From Phaeobacter gallaeciensis DSM 26640 (GTDB taxonomy: Bacteria > Pseudomonadota > Alphaproteobacteria > Rhodobacterales > Rhodobacteraceae), in assembly GCF_000511385.1 (NCBI RefSeq), contig NC_023137.1, positions 743,501 to 807,500 on the forward strand: DNA of 64,000 bases, given 5' to 3'. The translations under genes were made by a program, and so were the position numbers. Numbering within the stretch: position 1 is the stretch's first letter; each line of letters begins with the position of its first letter. Positions 8,655 through 18,030 of this stretch are shown here, in pieces. The notes under the pieces were generated by a model that was not told where the DNA came from, searched no databases, and worked only from the letters and a program-made list of their open reading frames with translations.

Positions 8655-9251
8655 TTGGCCCGCACGATTGCAAAAGACCACGACGAGAAACGGGCCCAGA
8701 TCCTGAAATCAGCGGCCAAAGTCTTTGCCGAACAGGGGTTTGACCGCGCGTCGATGACCCAGCTGGCGCGCGAGTGCGGGATTTCCAAGGCCAATATCTA
8801 CCACTATTATGACAGCAAGGATGCCGTATTGTTCGGCATCCTTGATACCTATCTGAGCGATTTGCGTGATCGGGTCTGCGGTGTAGACGTCAGCGCGCTT
8901 TCTCCTGATCAGCGGCTGCGCCGCATCGTATCGGAAATCCTGCTGGCCTATCAGGGGGCCGACCATGAGCACCAGGTGCAGATCAGCGCCATGGGAGCGC
9001 TGCCGGAAGAGCAGCAGAAACTGCTGCGCGCCTATCAGCGTGAACTGGTGCAACTGGTTAGTGACGCGCTTGCCGGGGTCGCGGCCGAGGGCATCGCCAA
9101 GGATCCGGCGAAGCTGCGCGCCGCCACGATGTCGGTTTTCGGCATGTTAAACTGGTACTACATGTGGAATTCCGGCGCCGGGCCGGAGGCGCGTGAAGAT
9201 TACGCGCAGATGGTGGCGGATCTGACCATGAACGGTATCCGATCGCTGTAG
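8655..9251 (+). CDS. TetR/AcrR family regulator of the paa operon (PaaR-like)
   Basis: 198-residue one-domain regulator: N-terminal helix-turn-helix with the TetR pattern ILKSAAKVFAEQGFDRASM then CGISKANIYHYYDSKDAVL (about residues 15-62), followed by an all-helical ligand domain. It starts with a rare TTG at 8655, which is the only start close to a ribosome-binding site (GGGAGAG at 8642) and keeps the 16-bp spacing to paaK. As last gene of the paa operon it most likely represses it through the palindrome at 6031-6042 and is released by a CoA ester. The target and ligand are inferred from position. Confidence 0.88.
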   Translation: MARTIAKDHDEKRAQILKSAAKVFAEQGFDRASMTQLARECGISKANIYHYYDSKDAVLFGILDTYLSDLRDRVCGVDVSALSPDQRLRRIVSEILLAYQGADHEHQVQISAMGALPEEQQKLLRAYQRELVQLVSDALAGVAAEGIAKDPAKLRAATMSVFGMLNWYYMWNSGAGPEAREDYAQMVADLTMNGIRSL

Positions 9252-9317
9252 CTGGCCGACCGGGGCAGTCCGGTGGTGGTGCTCTCCCGCGCCGGTAAAA
9301 TAATCTACCCAGACATG

Positions 9318-9347
9318 CAAAAGGCCGCCTGAAACGGGCGGCCTTAG
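9318..9347 (-). terminator. Rho-independent terminator of the cold-shock gene
   Basis: Stem AAGGCCGCC / GGGCGGCCTT (9321-9329 and 9336-9345) with a 6-nt loop. Read on the minus strand it ends in TTTTGC, so it fits termination of the leftward cold-shock gene at 9423; it may also stop rightward transcripts from tetR, though that side has no T-run. Confidence 0.75.
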
Positions 9348-9422
9348 GGTGATTCTATCCACAGATTTCCATGGTCAGAATGTCTTTAGATGGATGGGCG
9401 CGGAAAACCCGCGCCGCGATCC

Positions 9423-9629
9423 TTACAGCAGTTCCAGCGAACCTGCGGACTGCTTGCCGTCACGACCAGTTTCCAGCTCGTAGGAAACTTTTTGGTTGTC
9501 GTTCAAACCATTAAGGCCCGAGCGTTCAACCGCAGAGATGTGTACAAACACGTCCTTGCCGCCAGACTCAGGCTCGATAAAGCCGTAGCCTTTTGTTGCG
9601 TTGAACCATTTCACGGTGCCATTGGCCAT
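9423..9629 (-). CDS. Cold-shock domain protein (CspA family)
   Basis: 68-residue single-domain OB-fold RNA chaperone. RNP1-type motif KGYGFIEP and RNP2-type DVFVHIS are present, and the protein starts MANGTVKWFN like most members of the family. It melts RNA secondary structure and typically acts in cold or stationary-phase adaptation. It lies 54 bp downstream of trpS on the same strand and has its own terminator. A close paralogue is found at 58369-58575, with the same ends but differing at about a third of positions. Confidence 0.96.
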   Translation of the reverse strand: MANGTVKWFNATKGYGFIEPESGGKDVFVHISAVERSGLNGLNDNQKVSYELETGRDGKQSAGSLELL

Positions 9630-9683
9630 CCGAATTCTCCAGTATCTATCTCCCCGCAGGGTGCGGGATCGTAAGGCCTGATA

Positions 9684-10712
9684 TCACAGAGTGACCGGCG
9701 CCACCATGCCCACAATGTCATAAGTTTTGCGAAGGATGGGGGCTGTGATTTCTCGGGCACGCTCTGATCCGCGAGCGAGAATTTTGTCGATCTCATCCTG
9801 ATGCTGCATAAGCCGGGCCATTTCAGTGGTGATCGGGCTCATTTTCGCAACCGACAGATCGGCCAACATCGGTTTGAACTCCGAAAACGCCTTACCACCC
9901 ACATCTGCTAGCACCTGTTCGACCGACTGCTCGGCCATGGCGGCGTAGATGTTGACGAGATTGCGCGCTTCGGGCCGTCCTTCCAGCCCTTCGGCCTCAG
10001 AGGGCAGGGCGTCAGGGTCGGTCTTGGCCTTGCGGATCTTCTTGGCGATGGCATCAGCATCATCGGTCAGATTGATGCGGCTTGCATCCGATGGGTCGGA
10101 TTTCGACATCTTCTTCGACCCATCCCGCAGCGACATGACGCGGGTGGCTGCGCCTTCAATCACCGGCTCGGTCAGTGGAAAGAAGTCGACGCCGTAGTCG
10201 TGATTGAACTTGGCCGCAATGTCACGGGTCAGTTCCAGATGTTGCTTCTGATCTTCGCCCACAGGCACATGGGTGGCGTGATAGACCAGAATGTCCGCCG
10301 CCATCAGCGCCGGATAAGCAAACAGACCAAGCGAGGCGTTCTGCGCGTTCTTACCGGCTTTGTCCTTCCACTGGGTCATGCGCTGCATCCAGCCCATGCG
10401 GGCCACGCAGTTGAAGATCCACGCCAGCTGCGCATGCTCTGGCACTTGGCTCTGGTTGATCAGGATCGATTGTTCCGGATCAAGGCCAGCGGCGATGAAC
10501 CCGGCGCAAAGCTCGCGAGTGGATTTCTTCAGATCCGCCGGATCCTGCCAGACGGTGATCGCGTGCATGTCCACCATGCAGTAGATGCTCTCCACGTCCT
10601 TGGCCTGCCAGTCCACGAACCGCTTCAGCGCGCCAAGATAGTTGCCAAGGTGCAGATTGCCCGATGGCTGGATGCCGGAAAACACGCGTGGCGTGAATGT
10701 GGTCTCGGTCAT
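9684..10712 (-). CDS. trpS: Tryptophan--tRNA ligase
   Basis: 342-residue class I aminoacyl-tRNA synthetase that charges tRNA-Trp. The HIGH-type motif is in [17 protein letters not shown] near the N-terminus and the KMSKS loop is in [13 protein letters not shown] at about residue 195-210; both match bacterial TrpS. Length is typical. The ATG at 10712 is chosen because the family starts only a few residues before FSGIQPSG; the frame is open for another 37 codons upstream without family similarity. It faces away from the rhomboid-like gene across a 128-bp promoter region. Confidence 0.96.
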   Translation of the reverse strand: MTETTFTPRVFSGIQPSGNLHLGNYLGALKRFVDWQAKDVESIYCMVDMHAITVWQDPADLKKSTRELCAGFIAAGLDPEQSILINQSQVPEHAQLAWIFNCVARMGWMQRMTQWKDKAGKNAQNASLGLFAYPALMAADILVYHATHVPVGEDQKQHLELTRDIAAKFNHDYGVDFFPLTEPVIEGAATRVMSLRDGSKKMSKSDPSDASRINLTDDADAIAKKIRKAKTDPDALPSEAEGLEGRPEARNLVNIYAAMAEQSVEQVLADVGGKAFSEFKPMLADLSVAKMSPITTEMARLMQHQDEIDKILARGSERAREITAPILRKTYDIVGMVAPVTL

Positions 10713-10840
10713 CAAGAAACTCCCGTCTGGAATTAGGATCCTTGCTGGCTTAACCATGGCAGGAACCATCGTCAACCGCGCACGGATCAACCGGGCCGCG
10801 GGGCAGGGCGGCAGAGCAGACAAGCAGGAGCAAGATCACA

Positions 10841-11527
10841 ATGGACTACCAAAAAGAACCGTCTCCGGTGAACCCGCTGCCGCCGGTTGTGGTGGCGCTT
10901 GTGCTGATCATCATGGCGATCGAAGCCGGGTTTTCGCTTGGTGCGCGCGGGATCTTTGGCGGGCCTGAGGCGGTGGGCTGGCGGCTGGAGGCGATCCAGA
11001 CCTATGCCTTCTCTTCAGAGGTGCTTTGGTGGATGTGGGACACAGGGCAATGGCCGACGGAGCATCTGATCCGCTTTGTCTCCTATCCCTTTGTGCATGT
11101 CGCCTTCACCCAGACGCTGTTTGTCTGCGTCTTCGTCCTCGCTATGGGCAAGATGGTGGGCGAGATCTTTGGCGATCTGGCCATGGTGGTGGTGTTTCTG
11201 GTCTCCGGCGTTGGTGGTGCAGTGGGCTATGCGCTGCTGACCCAATCCGCAGTGCCGCTGATCGGTGGCTTTCCGGCGGTCTATGGGCTGATCGGGGCCT
11301 TCACCTATATTCTGTGGCGGCAATTGTCGCTGGTCGGTGCCCAGCAAAGCCGCGCCTTCACGCTGATCGCCTTTCTGATGGGAATCCAGCTGCTGTTTGG
11401 CCTGTTGTTCGGCGGCACGCTTGATTGGGTCGCTGACCTTTGCGGCTTTGCCACCGGCTTTGGTCTGTCCTTCTTCCTCGCCCCCGGCGGCTGGGCCCGC
11501 ATCCGCAACCGCATCCGCCGGGAGTGA
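10841..11527 (+). CDS. Rhomboid-family membrane protein without catalytic residues (pseudoprotease)
   Basis: 228-residue polytopic membrane protein with six predicted helices. The rhomboid layout is recognisable: a loop-1 region with WWMWDTGQW, helix 2 with FVHVAF and GKMVGEIFG, helix 4 with GGFPAVYGLIGAF and helix 6 with WVADLCGFATGF. In active rhomboids helix 4 carries GxSG and helix 6 a His (AHLGG). Here Phe144-Pro145 replace the SerGly pair and Asp199 replaces the His, so it should not be a protease. Such proteins, like derlins and iRhoms, bind rather than cut membrane substrates. Alone between divergent trpS and convergent murJ; a link to envelope biogenesis is only a guess. Confidence 0.75.
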   Translation: MDYQKEPSPVNPLPPVVVALVLIIMAIEAGFSLGARGIFGGPEAVGWRLEAIQTYAFSSEVLWWMWDTGQWPTEHLIRFVSYPFVHVAFTQTLFVCVFVLAMGKMVGEIFGDLAMVVVFLVSGVGGAVGYALLTQSAVPLIGGFPAVYGLIGAFTYILWRQLSLVGAQQSRAFTLIAFLMGIQLLFGLLFGGTLDWVADLCGFATGFGLSFFLAPGGWARIRNRIRRE

Positions 11528-11569
11528 GCAGTCGGCCCTTTGGTGGCGTGTTCAATTGCCTCTGCTACC

Positions 11570-13126
11570 TTACCGGGTTGCGCCACCACCTCGACGCACA
11601 GTACGTCTCAGATCTCCCAGGCGCACCGCGCCGATGATCTGGCCGATGCCAAAATAGATCACCGCGCCCAGCAAGATCAGCCCCAGAAGCGCCAGATAGC
11701 GCCAGCTGGGTAGGTAAAACAGCCAGCCAAACTGCTGCACCACACCAAAGAGCACGGCTCCCATGATGGCGGAGGCGATGAGAATGCGCAGGCTCCGGTC
11801 GTAGAACCGCTGGTCGAACCGCGCGACCTCTCCCATGCGGCGCGCGCCCAGCCACAGGCAGGCGACCATCGCCCAGCCCGCCACAGTCGCCGCGATGGCA
11901 GGGGCGATCCAGCCGGCATAGGGTTTCAGACCAAAGGCCAGCACCGCATTGATCACCATCGCCACCAGCGCGTAGCGGAACGGTGAACGCGTATCCTCGC
12001 GGGCAAAGAACAGCGGCTGCAAGACCTTTTGCAGCACAAATGCGGGCAGGCCCGCGCCATAGATAGCCACCGCCAAGGCAATGGCGGCCACGTCATCGGC
12101 ACCGGTTGCGCCGCGTTCATAAAGGACCGAGACCAGCACCATAGGCACCGCCAGAAACGCGGCTGTTGAGGGCAGCGTTAGCAGCAGGGAGAATTCCCCC
12201 GCCCGTGAAAACGCATCGCGCGCCCCGGCGTCATCCCCCGCCCGCAGACGGCGCGACAGATCCGGCAGGAGCACGATGCCGATGGCAATCCCGACAACCC
12301 CGAGCGGCAGCTGATACAGGCGATCCGCCACAAACAGCCAGCTCACCGCGTTTTCGATGTCAGAGGCCACTTGCTGGCCCACCACGAGATTGATTTGCGT
12401 GACCCCCATCGCCAACGCTGCCGGTAGTGCTACCCGCACGAGGGTTTTCATCTGAGGTGTCCAGCGGGGCAGGCCGGGGCGCAGGCAAATGCCTGCACGG
12501 CCAGCTGCGATCCACACCAGCGCCAACTGCGCGATCCCTGCGACGGGAATAGTCCAGACCAGCCAGGTGATCACATCGCCGCCCAGCATCGCACCTGCCA
12601 CCATCGCCGCACAGGCAAAGACATTGAGCAGAACCGGCGCTGCTGCCGCCGCCGCAAACCGCCCGGTGGCATTTAGCACGCCGGAAAACAGGGCCGCCAG
12701 CGACATGAACAGGATGTAGGGAAAGACGATCTGCCCATAGCCCACCGCCAGATCAAACCGCGCATCGCCGATGAAACCGCCCGCCGTCGCCCAAACCAGC
12801 GCAGGCATGAACACCATGCCAAGCCCCACCAGCGCCAGCACGGTGACTGCCAGCAGATTGAACGCCTCCTGTGCAAATCCCTGCGGGTCTTCGCCGCTTT
12901 CCAGACGCTTGGCAAACATCGGGACAAATGCCGCGTTAAACGCCCCCTCGGCAAAGAAGCGGCGGAACATATTGGGCAGGCGGAAGGCCGCAACAAAGGC
13001 GTCCATCAGCGGCCCCGGCCCGATATAGGCGGTGATCAGGATCTCGCGCAGAAATCCGAGGATACGGCTCGCCAGCGTCCAGAACCCGACGGTGAGAAAG
13101 CCTGACAGCAGTTTGATCGGCTTCAT
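11570..13126 (-). CDS. murJ: Lipid II flippase MurJ
   Basis: 518-residue inner-membrane protein of the MOP superfamily with about 14 helices. The start (GFWTLASRILGFLREILITAYIG) and the segments ADAFVAAFRLPN-like DAFVAAFRLPNMFRRFFAEG and ERGATGADDVAAIALAVAIYG are typical of MurJ/MviN. It flips the peptidoglycan precursor lipid II to the periplasm. The start codon overlaps the glnD stop (ATGA), so both genes are probably translated from one mRNA, an arrangement common in alphaproteobacteria. Confidence 0.96.
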   Translation of the reverse strand: MKPIKLLSGFLTVGFWTLASRILGFLREILITAYIGPGPLMDAFVAAFRLPNMFRRFFAEGAFNAAFVPMFAKRLESGEDPQGFAQEAFNLLAVTVLALVGLGMVFMPALVWATAGGFIGDARFDLAVGYGQIVFPYILFMSLAALFSGVLNATGRFAAAAAAPVLLNVFACAAMVAGAMLGGDVITWLVWTIPVAGIAQLALVWIAAGRAGICLRPGLPRWTPQMKTLVRVALPAALAMGVTQINLVVGQQVASDIENAVSWLFVADRLYQLPLGVVGIAIGIVLLPDLSRRLRAGDDAGARDAFSRAGEFSLLLTLPSTAAFLAVPMVLVSVLYERGATGADDVAAIALAVAIYGAGLPAFVLQKVLQPLFFAREDTRSPFRYALVAMVINAVLAFGLKPYAGWIAPAIAATVAGWAMVACLWLGARRMGEVARFDQRFYDRSLRILIASAIMGAVLFGVVQQFGWLFYLPSWRYLALLGLILLGAVIYFGIGQIIGAVRLGDLRRTVRRGGGATR

Positions 13127-15924
13127 GATCCGGCTCGCTTTGCCCCTTCGGCGATGGCCTTGCGCAGCTTGGCCTCCAGCGATTTCTGCTTGGATTCGGC
13201 ATAGTATTTCAAACCGAACATATCCTTCACATAGAAGGCATCGACCACCTGCTCGCCATAGGTGGCGATCACCGCATTGGCGATATAGATATTCGCCCCT
13301 GCCAATGTGCGCGCCAGATCATAGAGCAGGCCGGGACGGTCGCGCGTATCCACTTCGATGATGGTGTAGATCTCTGAGCCGTCGTTGTCGAAGGTGATAT
13401 GCGTGGGCACGTTAAACGCCCGCTCGCGCTTCTTGATCTTGTCGCGCGATTTCAGCGCTTCGCCGGTGATCACCTCGCCCTTCAGGGTCTTGTGGATCAT
13501 TTCACGCAGGCGGGGCAGGCGCTCCGCCTCATAGGGGTGGCCCTCGGAATCCTGGATCCAGAAGGCATCGGTCACATAGCCGTCCTTCGTCGTGTAGGAC
13601 CGTGCATCGACCACATTGGCCCCGACCAGCGCCAGCGCGCCGGCAATGCGGGCAAAGATGCCGGGGTGATCGGCCATGCAGAAACAGGCCCGTGTTGCAT
13701 CGCGGTCCTCATCTGGATGCAGGCGGACAATCATCCCACCGGGATCGTCCAGATCGGTCAGCTCGCGCAGCATCTCGGCGAAATCGATATGCGCGGTCAC
13801 ATGCAACCCCTGCCAATAGGGATCATAATGACGCGCGGTTTCCACCTTCAGCTCCGCCTTGGTCCAGTTGGGCAGGGCGGCGCGCAGGGCCTTCTTGGCC
13901 TCGGTGCCACGATGGGCACGGTTCAGCGCCTCCATGCCGTTTTCCAAGGCCTCGCGGGTCTGGTTATAAAGCGCGCGCAGCAGCGCTGCCTTCCAGTTGT
14001 TCCAGGTGTCCGGCCCAACGCCGCGAATATCGCAGACCGTCAGCAGCAGCAGCAGATCCAGCCGCTTGATCGTCTTCACCGCCTTGGCGAAATCGCGCAC
14101 CGTGCGCGGATCAGCGATATCGCGTTTCTGCGCCATATCCGACATCAACAAATGATAGCGCACCAGCCATTCCACGGTTTCGCTGTCGCTCTTGTTGAGA
14201 CCCAGCCGGGGCGCCACCCGCCGTGCAATCTGTGCGCCGAGGATCGAATGATCCTGCTCGCGCCCCTTGCCGATGTCATGCAGCAGCATCGCCACCAACA
14301 GCACCTTGCGGCTCAATCCTTTGCGCAGAATTTCTGAAGACAGCGGCAGCTCGTCTTCCAGCTCTCCCCGTTCAATCGCCGCAAAGTTGGCGATCACCTG
14401 AATGGTGTGCTCATCCACGGTGTAGGAGTGATACATATTGAACTGCATCATCGCCACAATCGGCTCAAATTCCGGCACAAAGGCGCTGAGCACCCCCAGT
14501 TCATTCATGCGCCGCAACGCGCGTTCTGGGTTGCCGTGTTTCAGCAGCAGGTCAAGGAAGATGCGCCGCGCTTCCTTGTCGTTGCGCATTTCGTCATCGA
14601 CCAGATGCAGGCTGGCGGTGACCAGCCGCATGGCATCGGGGTGGATCAGCATCCCCGTGCGCAAGGCCTCCTCAAAGATCCGCAACAGGTTCAGTTTGTC
14701 CGCACAAAAGGCTTCGGGATCGGCCACATCCAGACGGTTGTGGATCACTGCGTAGCCGGGCTTTACCCGAGGGCGACGGCGGAAAATCCGTTCGAGCAGC
14801 GGCTCGCTTTTCTGGTGGGTGGCTTCCAGTTTCGTGAGGAAAATCCGGGTCACATCGCCGACCTTGGTGGCGTGACGGAAATATTCCTGCATAAAGACCT
14901 CAACCGCCCGGCGCCCGGCGCGGTCCTCATAACCCATGCGGGCAGCGACCTCGACCTGCAGGTCAAAACTCAGCTGTTCGGTGGCGCGTTTGGTCAGCAG
15001 ATGCAAATGGGCGCGTACCGCCCAGAGGAAGTTTTCCGCCTTGGCAAAGGAGTCCAGCTCTTCCGGGCTGAACAACCCCATGGGCACCAGTTCGGCCACA
15101 TCCTGCACCTGATAGAGGTATTTCGCGATCCAATAGAGCGATTGAAGGTCGCGCAGGCCCCCTTTGCCCTCCTTGACGTTGGGTTCCACGACATAGCGCT
15201 CCCCCTGCTTCAGGTGGCGGGCATCGCGTTCGGCCAGTTTGGCCTCGACAAAGTCGCGGGCGTCCTTGGAAAACAGCTCCGCATTGAGGCGCCGATCCAG
15301 ATCCGCCGCCAACCCGGCGTCCCCGTCCAGAAATCGCTGTTCCAGCATGGCAGTGCGAATGGTGAAATCTTCACCCCCCAGCCGGATGCAATCACGGATG
15401 GTGCGGCTGGAATGGCCCACCTTCAGACGCAGATCCCACAGGATATAGAGCATGGATTCAATCGCGCTCTCGGCCCAGGCGGTGATCTTGTAAGGCGTGA
15501 GAAACAGCAGGTCCACGTCGGACTGCGGGGCCATTTCACCCCGGCCATAGCCGCCAACCGCAATCACCGCGATCCGTTCGCCCTGGGTCGGGTTGGACAG
15601 CGGATGCAGCAGGCTGGTGGCAGTGAAATATGCGGCAGTGACCAGACCGTCGGTCAGATAGACATAAGACCGGGTCAGCGCCCGCGCCGCAAAAGGTTCC
15701 TCGGCAAAGGCCTCGGCGATAGCGGCGCGCCCGGCCAGATTGGCCTCGCGCAGGATTTTGACAACGCCAGCGCGCAGCTCCGCCGCAGAGCAATCCCGCG
15801 ACAGGGCGGTGATGGCGGCGCGTACGGCAACGGCGTCAAAAATTTTGCCGGGGTCGCAGATCAGCGGCCCCAGCAAAGGTGGGAGATGGACGGTGTCCGG
15901 CAGCGCTGGATCAGAATCCGGCAC
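13123..15924 (-). CDS. glnD: [Protein-PII] uridylyltransferase / uridylyl-removing enzyme GlnD
   Basis: About 933 residues; bifunctional nitrogen sensor that adds UMP to PII proteins when nitrogen is scarce and removes it when glutamine is high. Domains in order: nucleotidyltransferase with GGYGRGEMAPQSDVDLLFL, a helical GlnD_UR_UTase part, an HD phosphohydrolase domain with LHDIGKGREQDHS, and two C-terminal ACT domains that sense glutamine (DHPGIFARIAGALALVGANV and DRPGLLYDLARTLAGANIY). The GTG at 15924 is preferred because it overlaps the end of the upstream lipoprotein gene by only 14 bp; an ATG at 16059 would overlap it by about 150 bp. The N-terminus is therefore uncertain. Confidence 0.93.
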   Translation of the reverse strand: MPDSDPALPDTVHLPPLLGPLICDPGKIFDAVAVRAAITALSRDCSAAELRAGVVKILREANLAGRAAIAEAFAEEPFAARALTRSYVYLTDGLVTAAYFTATSLLHPLSNPTQGERIAVIAVGGYGRGEMAPQSDVDLLFLTPYKITAWAESAIESMLYILWDLRLKVGHSSRTIRDCIRLGGEDFTIRTAMLEQRFLDGDAGLAADLDRRLNAELFSKDARDFVEAKLAERDARHLKQGERYVVEPNVKEGKGGLRDLQSLYWIAKYLYQVQDVAELVPMGLFSPEELDSFAKAENFLWAVRAHLHLLTKRATEQLSFDLQVEVAARMGYEDRAGRRAVEVFMQEYFRHATKVGDVTRIFLTKLEATHQKSEPLLERIFRRRPRVKPGYAVIHNRLDVADPEAFCADKLNLLRIFEEALRTGMLIHPDAMRLVTASLHLVDDEMRNDKEARRIFLDLLLKHGNPERALRRMNELGVLSAFVPEFEPIVAMMQFNMYHSYTVDEHTIQVIANFAAIERGELEDELPLSSEILRKGLSRKVLLVAMLLHDIGKGREQDHSILGAQIARRVAPRLGLNKSDSETVEWLVRYHLLMSDMAQKRDIADPRTVRDFAKAVKTIKRLDLLLLLTVCDIRGVGPDTWNNWKAALLRALYNQTREALENGMEALNRAHRGTEAKKALRAALPNWTKAELKVETARHYDPYWQGLHVTAHIDFAEMLRELTDLDDPGGMIVRLHPDEDRDATRACFCMADHPGIFARIAGALALVGANVVDARSYTTKDGYVTDAFWIQDSEGHPYEAERLPRLREMIHKTLKGEVITGEALKSRDKIKKRERAFNVPTHITFDNDGSEIYTIIEVDTRDRPGLLYDLARTLAGANIYIANAVIATYGEQVVDAFYVKDMFGLKYYAESKQKSLEAKLRKAIAEGAKRAGS

Positions 15925-17083
15925 CGGCGAAGCTGCTGGGAGCTGGGTCAATAACCACAACCTTCTGTTCTTGGATTGTCGCAACCGCAAGGCCGCGTTC
16001 ATTGGTGCCATCCGGGCGCAGGCGGAAAATCCCACCGGTCCCCTGGAACCCATTGCCACGGGTCAGCGCGGCGCCGGTGAGCGCGTCGGACTTGCCTGCA
16101 CTCACCAATGCGCCAATCGCGGCGACCCCGTCATACGCAAGCCCACCGATGGGGTGCGGCGCGGCGCCATAGCTGGCCTGATAACGGCTGCGGAACTGCT
16201 GCGAGCGGTTGGTGTCAGGCATTGCGAACCAGCCGCTCTGCACGCCCGGCAGTGCCAGCGTCTGTGCCGGGATATCCCAGCGGGTGAGGCCGATATACTG
16301 TGTCGCCGCCGGGTCCACGCCCGCTTCCGGCATCAGCTGGGTCAGCAGAGGCAGGGCGCCGGCGGTATTCGCAGTCAGGAACACCGATTGCGCGCCGCTG
16401 CTGGCCACGGTTGAGCGGATCGTCGGGATGGCGTTGATCACGCCCTGCTGCGACAGCTCATAGCTGACTGCGCCATTGATGTTTGCGCCGTTGCCTGCCG
16501 CCGCGCGTTCAATCGCGACGCGACCGGCCTGACCTGCCGGATCACTGCCGCTGACAACCACCATATTCCCCTTGCCCTGACGCGCGGCATAGCTGGTCAG
16601 ACGGCGTGCTGTGTTATCGAAGGTCGGGCCAAGGATGAAGACATTGCCACCGGCAATTGCGGTGTTGTTGGAGAAGGCCAGAACGTTGACGTTGCGCTGT
16701 GCGGCAACCAGACCCGCGGCATTGGCGGCCTCGGCATAAACTGGCCCGAGAATGATCCGCGCGCCATCATTGATCGCGGTGGTCGCGGCTGTCGCGGCCT
16801 GCTGTGGCGTGCCTGCGGTGTCATAGATTCGCAGGTCGATCTGCGCCCCGTTCAGATCGGCAATCGCCATCCGGGCCGCGTTCTCAAGGCTCTTGGCCAG
16901 CAGCGCATCACCGGGCTGGGCCGATCCGCGCGGCACCAGCAGGGCGACGGGCACGGGCTTGGTTGTGTTGATCGACGGGCCGCCACCGGTTGGCAAGGTG
17001 TCACAGGCGGCCAGTGCCAGCGTCGAAACCACGGTTGCAGCGGCCATTGCCGCCTTGCGGGCGTGTTGAAAAACAGCAAACAT
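15911..17083 (-). CDS. Penicillin-binding protein activator (LpoA-like lipoprotein, periplasmic-binding fold)
   Basis: 390-residue lipoprotein: signal peptide with lipobox LALAAC at about residue 21-26, then a periplasmic binding-protein type 1 fold (KPVPVALLVPRGSAQPGDAL, ENAARMAIADLNG, IILGPVYAEAANAAGLVA). This matches the C-terminal domain of LpoA, the outer-membrane activator of PBP1A, and the shorter alphaproteobacterial relatives that keep only this domain. The start at 17083 is chosen by the signal peptide. Its gene sits back to back with rsmI, with yraN next; the same lpoA-rsmI-yraN neighbourhood exists in enterobacteria. It is located directly upstream of glnD with overlapping ends. 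Confidence 0.88.
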   Translation of the reverse strand: MFAVFQHARKAAMAAATVVSTLALAACDTLPTGGGPSINTTKPVPVALLVPRGSAQPGDALLAKSLENAARMAIADLNGAQIDLRIYDTAGTPQQAATAATTAINDGARIILGPVYAEAANAAGLVAAQRNVNVLAFSNNTAIAGGNVFILGPTFDNTARRLTSYAARQGKGNMVVVSGSDPAGQAGRVAIERAAAGNGANINGAVSYELSQQGVINAIPTIRSTVASSGAQSVFLTANTAGALPLLTQLMPEAGVDPAATQYIGLTRWDIPAQTLALPGVQSGWFAMPDTNRSQQFRSRYQASYGAAPHPIGGLAYDGVAAIGALVSAGKSDALTGAALTRGNGFQGTGGIFRLRPDGTNERGLAVATIQEQKVVVIDPAPSSFAGAGF

Positions 17084-17167
17084 AATGGACTTGAAACTCC
17101 CTTGTCCGGCGGCGTACGCCGTGTTGGTACCTGAGGGATCATAAACGACCAACAAGGCGGGTCCAGC

Positions 17168-18028
17168 GTGAATCACAAGATCGTCCATTTGCCATCCGGC
17201 CTCTACTTTGTTGCGACGCCCATCGGCACAGCGCGCGACATCACTCTACGGGCGCTGGATGTGCTGGCCTCCGCCGATATGATCGCCGCCGAAGACACGC
17301 GCTCTTTGCGCAAGCTGATGGAAATTCACGGTGTTCCGCTGAACGGGCGGCAGATTGTGGCCTATCACGATCACAGCGGTGCAGGGGATCGCGCACGCCT
17401 GCTGTCAGCGCTGGAGGAGGGGCAATCGGTTGCCTATGCGTCCGAGGCGGGTATGCCACTTATCGCCGATCCGGGCTATGATCTCAGCCGCGCCGCTGCT
17501 GAGGCAGGGCATCTGGTGACCGTGGCACCGGGGGCCTCTGCGGCGCTGGCGGCGCTGACACTGGCTGGTCTGCCAACCGATGCATTTTTCTTTGCAGGTT
17601 TCCTGCCCAATGCCAGCGGCGCCCGCCGCAAGCGGCTGGAAGAGCTGATAGCCGTGCCCGGCACGCTGGTATTTTACGAATCGCCGAAGCGGATCGCGGC
17701 CTCCCTGCGCGATATGGCGGCGGTTCTCGGGGATCGCCCCGCCGCGCTCTGCCGTGAAATCACCAAGAAATTCGAGGAGGTGCGCCGCGATAGCCTGCTG
17801 ACCCTCGCCGAGGGGCTGGATCAGGCTCCCGTAAAGGGCGAGATCGTGGTGCTGGTGGACCGCGCCCGCGGCACCAGTGTCAGCGACGGCGATCTCGACA
17901 GCGATCTGCGCGCTGCGTTGAAGGACAATTCCGTGAAAGACGCTGCCTCCATCGTGGCGGAGATGCACAATCTGCCTCGCCGGAAGATCTACCAGCTGGC
18001 GCTTGATATGGCCAAGGACGCAGGCTGA
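17168..18028 (+). CDS. rsmI: 16S rRNA (cytidine(1402)-2'-O)-methyltransferase RsmI
   Basis: 286-residue SAM-dependent tetrapyrrole-methylase fold enzyme that 2'-O-methylates C1402 in the ribosomal P site. Conserved stretches: GLYFVATPIGTARDITLRAL at the N-terminus, AAEDTRSLRKLM, SEAGMPLIADPGYDLSR, and VFYESPKRIAASL. Start is a GTG at 17168, 84 bp from the divergent lipoprotein gene. The stop is followed after two bases by the yraN start, so the pair is probably one transcript. Confidence 0.95.
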   Translation: MNHKIVHLPSGLYFVATPIGTARDITLRALDVLASADMIAAEDTRSLRKLMEIHGVPLNGRQIVAYHDHSGAGDRARLLSALEEGQSVAYASEAGMPLIADPGYDLSRAAAEAGHLVTVAPGASAALAALTLAGLPTDAFFFAGFLPNASGARRKRLEELIAVPGTLVFYESPKRIAASLRDMAAVLGDRPAALCREITKKFEEVRRDSLLTLAEGLDQAPVKGEIVVLVDRARGTSVSDGDLDSDLRAALKDNSVKDAASIVAEMHNLPRRKIYQLALDMAKDAG

Positions 18029-18030
18029 GC

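Noticed and set aside
10751-10759. TTAACCATG near trpS, like half of a CtrA site
   Set aside because: Only one half-site; no second TTAA at the correct spacing.
14407-15954. 515-residue open frame on the plus strand within glnD
   Set aside because: Antisense to GlnD with intact motifs on the other strand; no ribosome-binding site and no domain.
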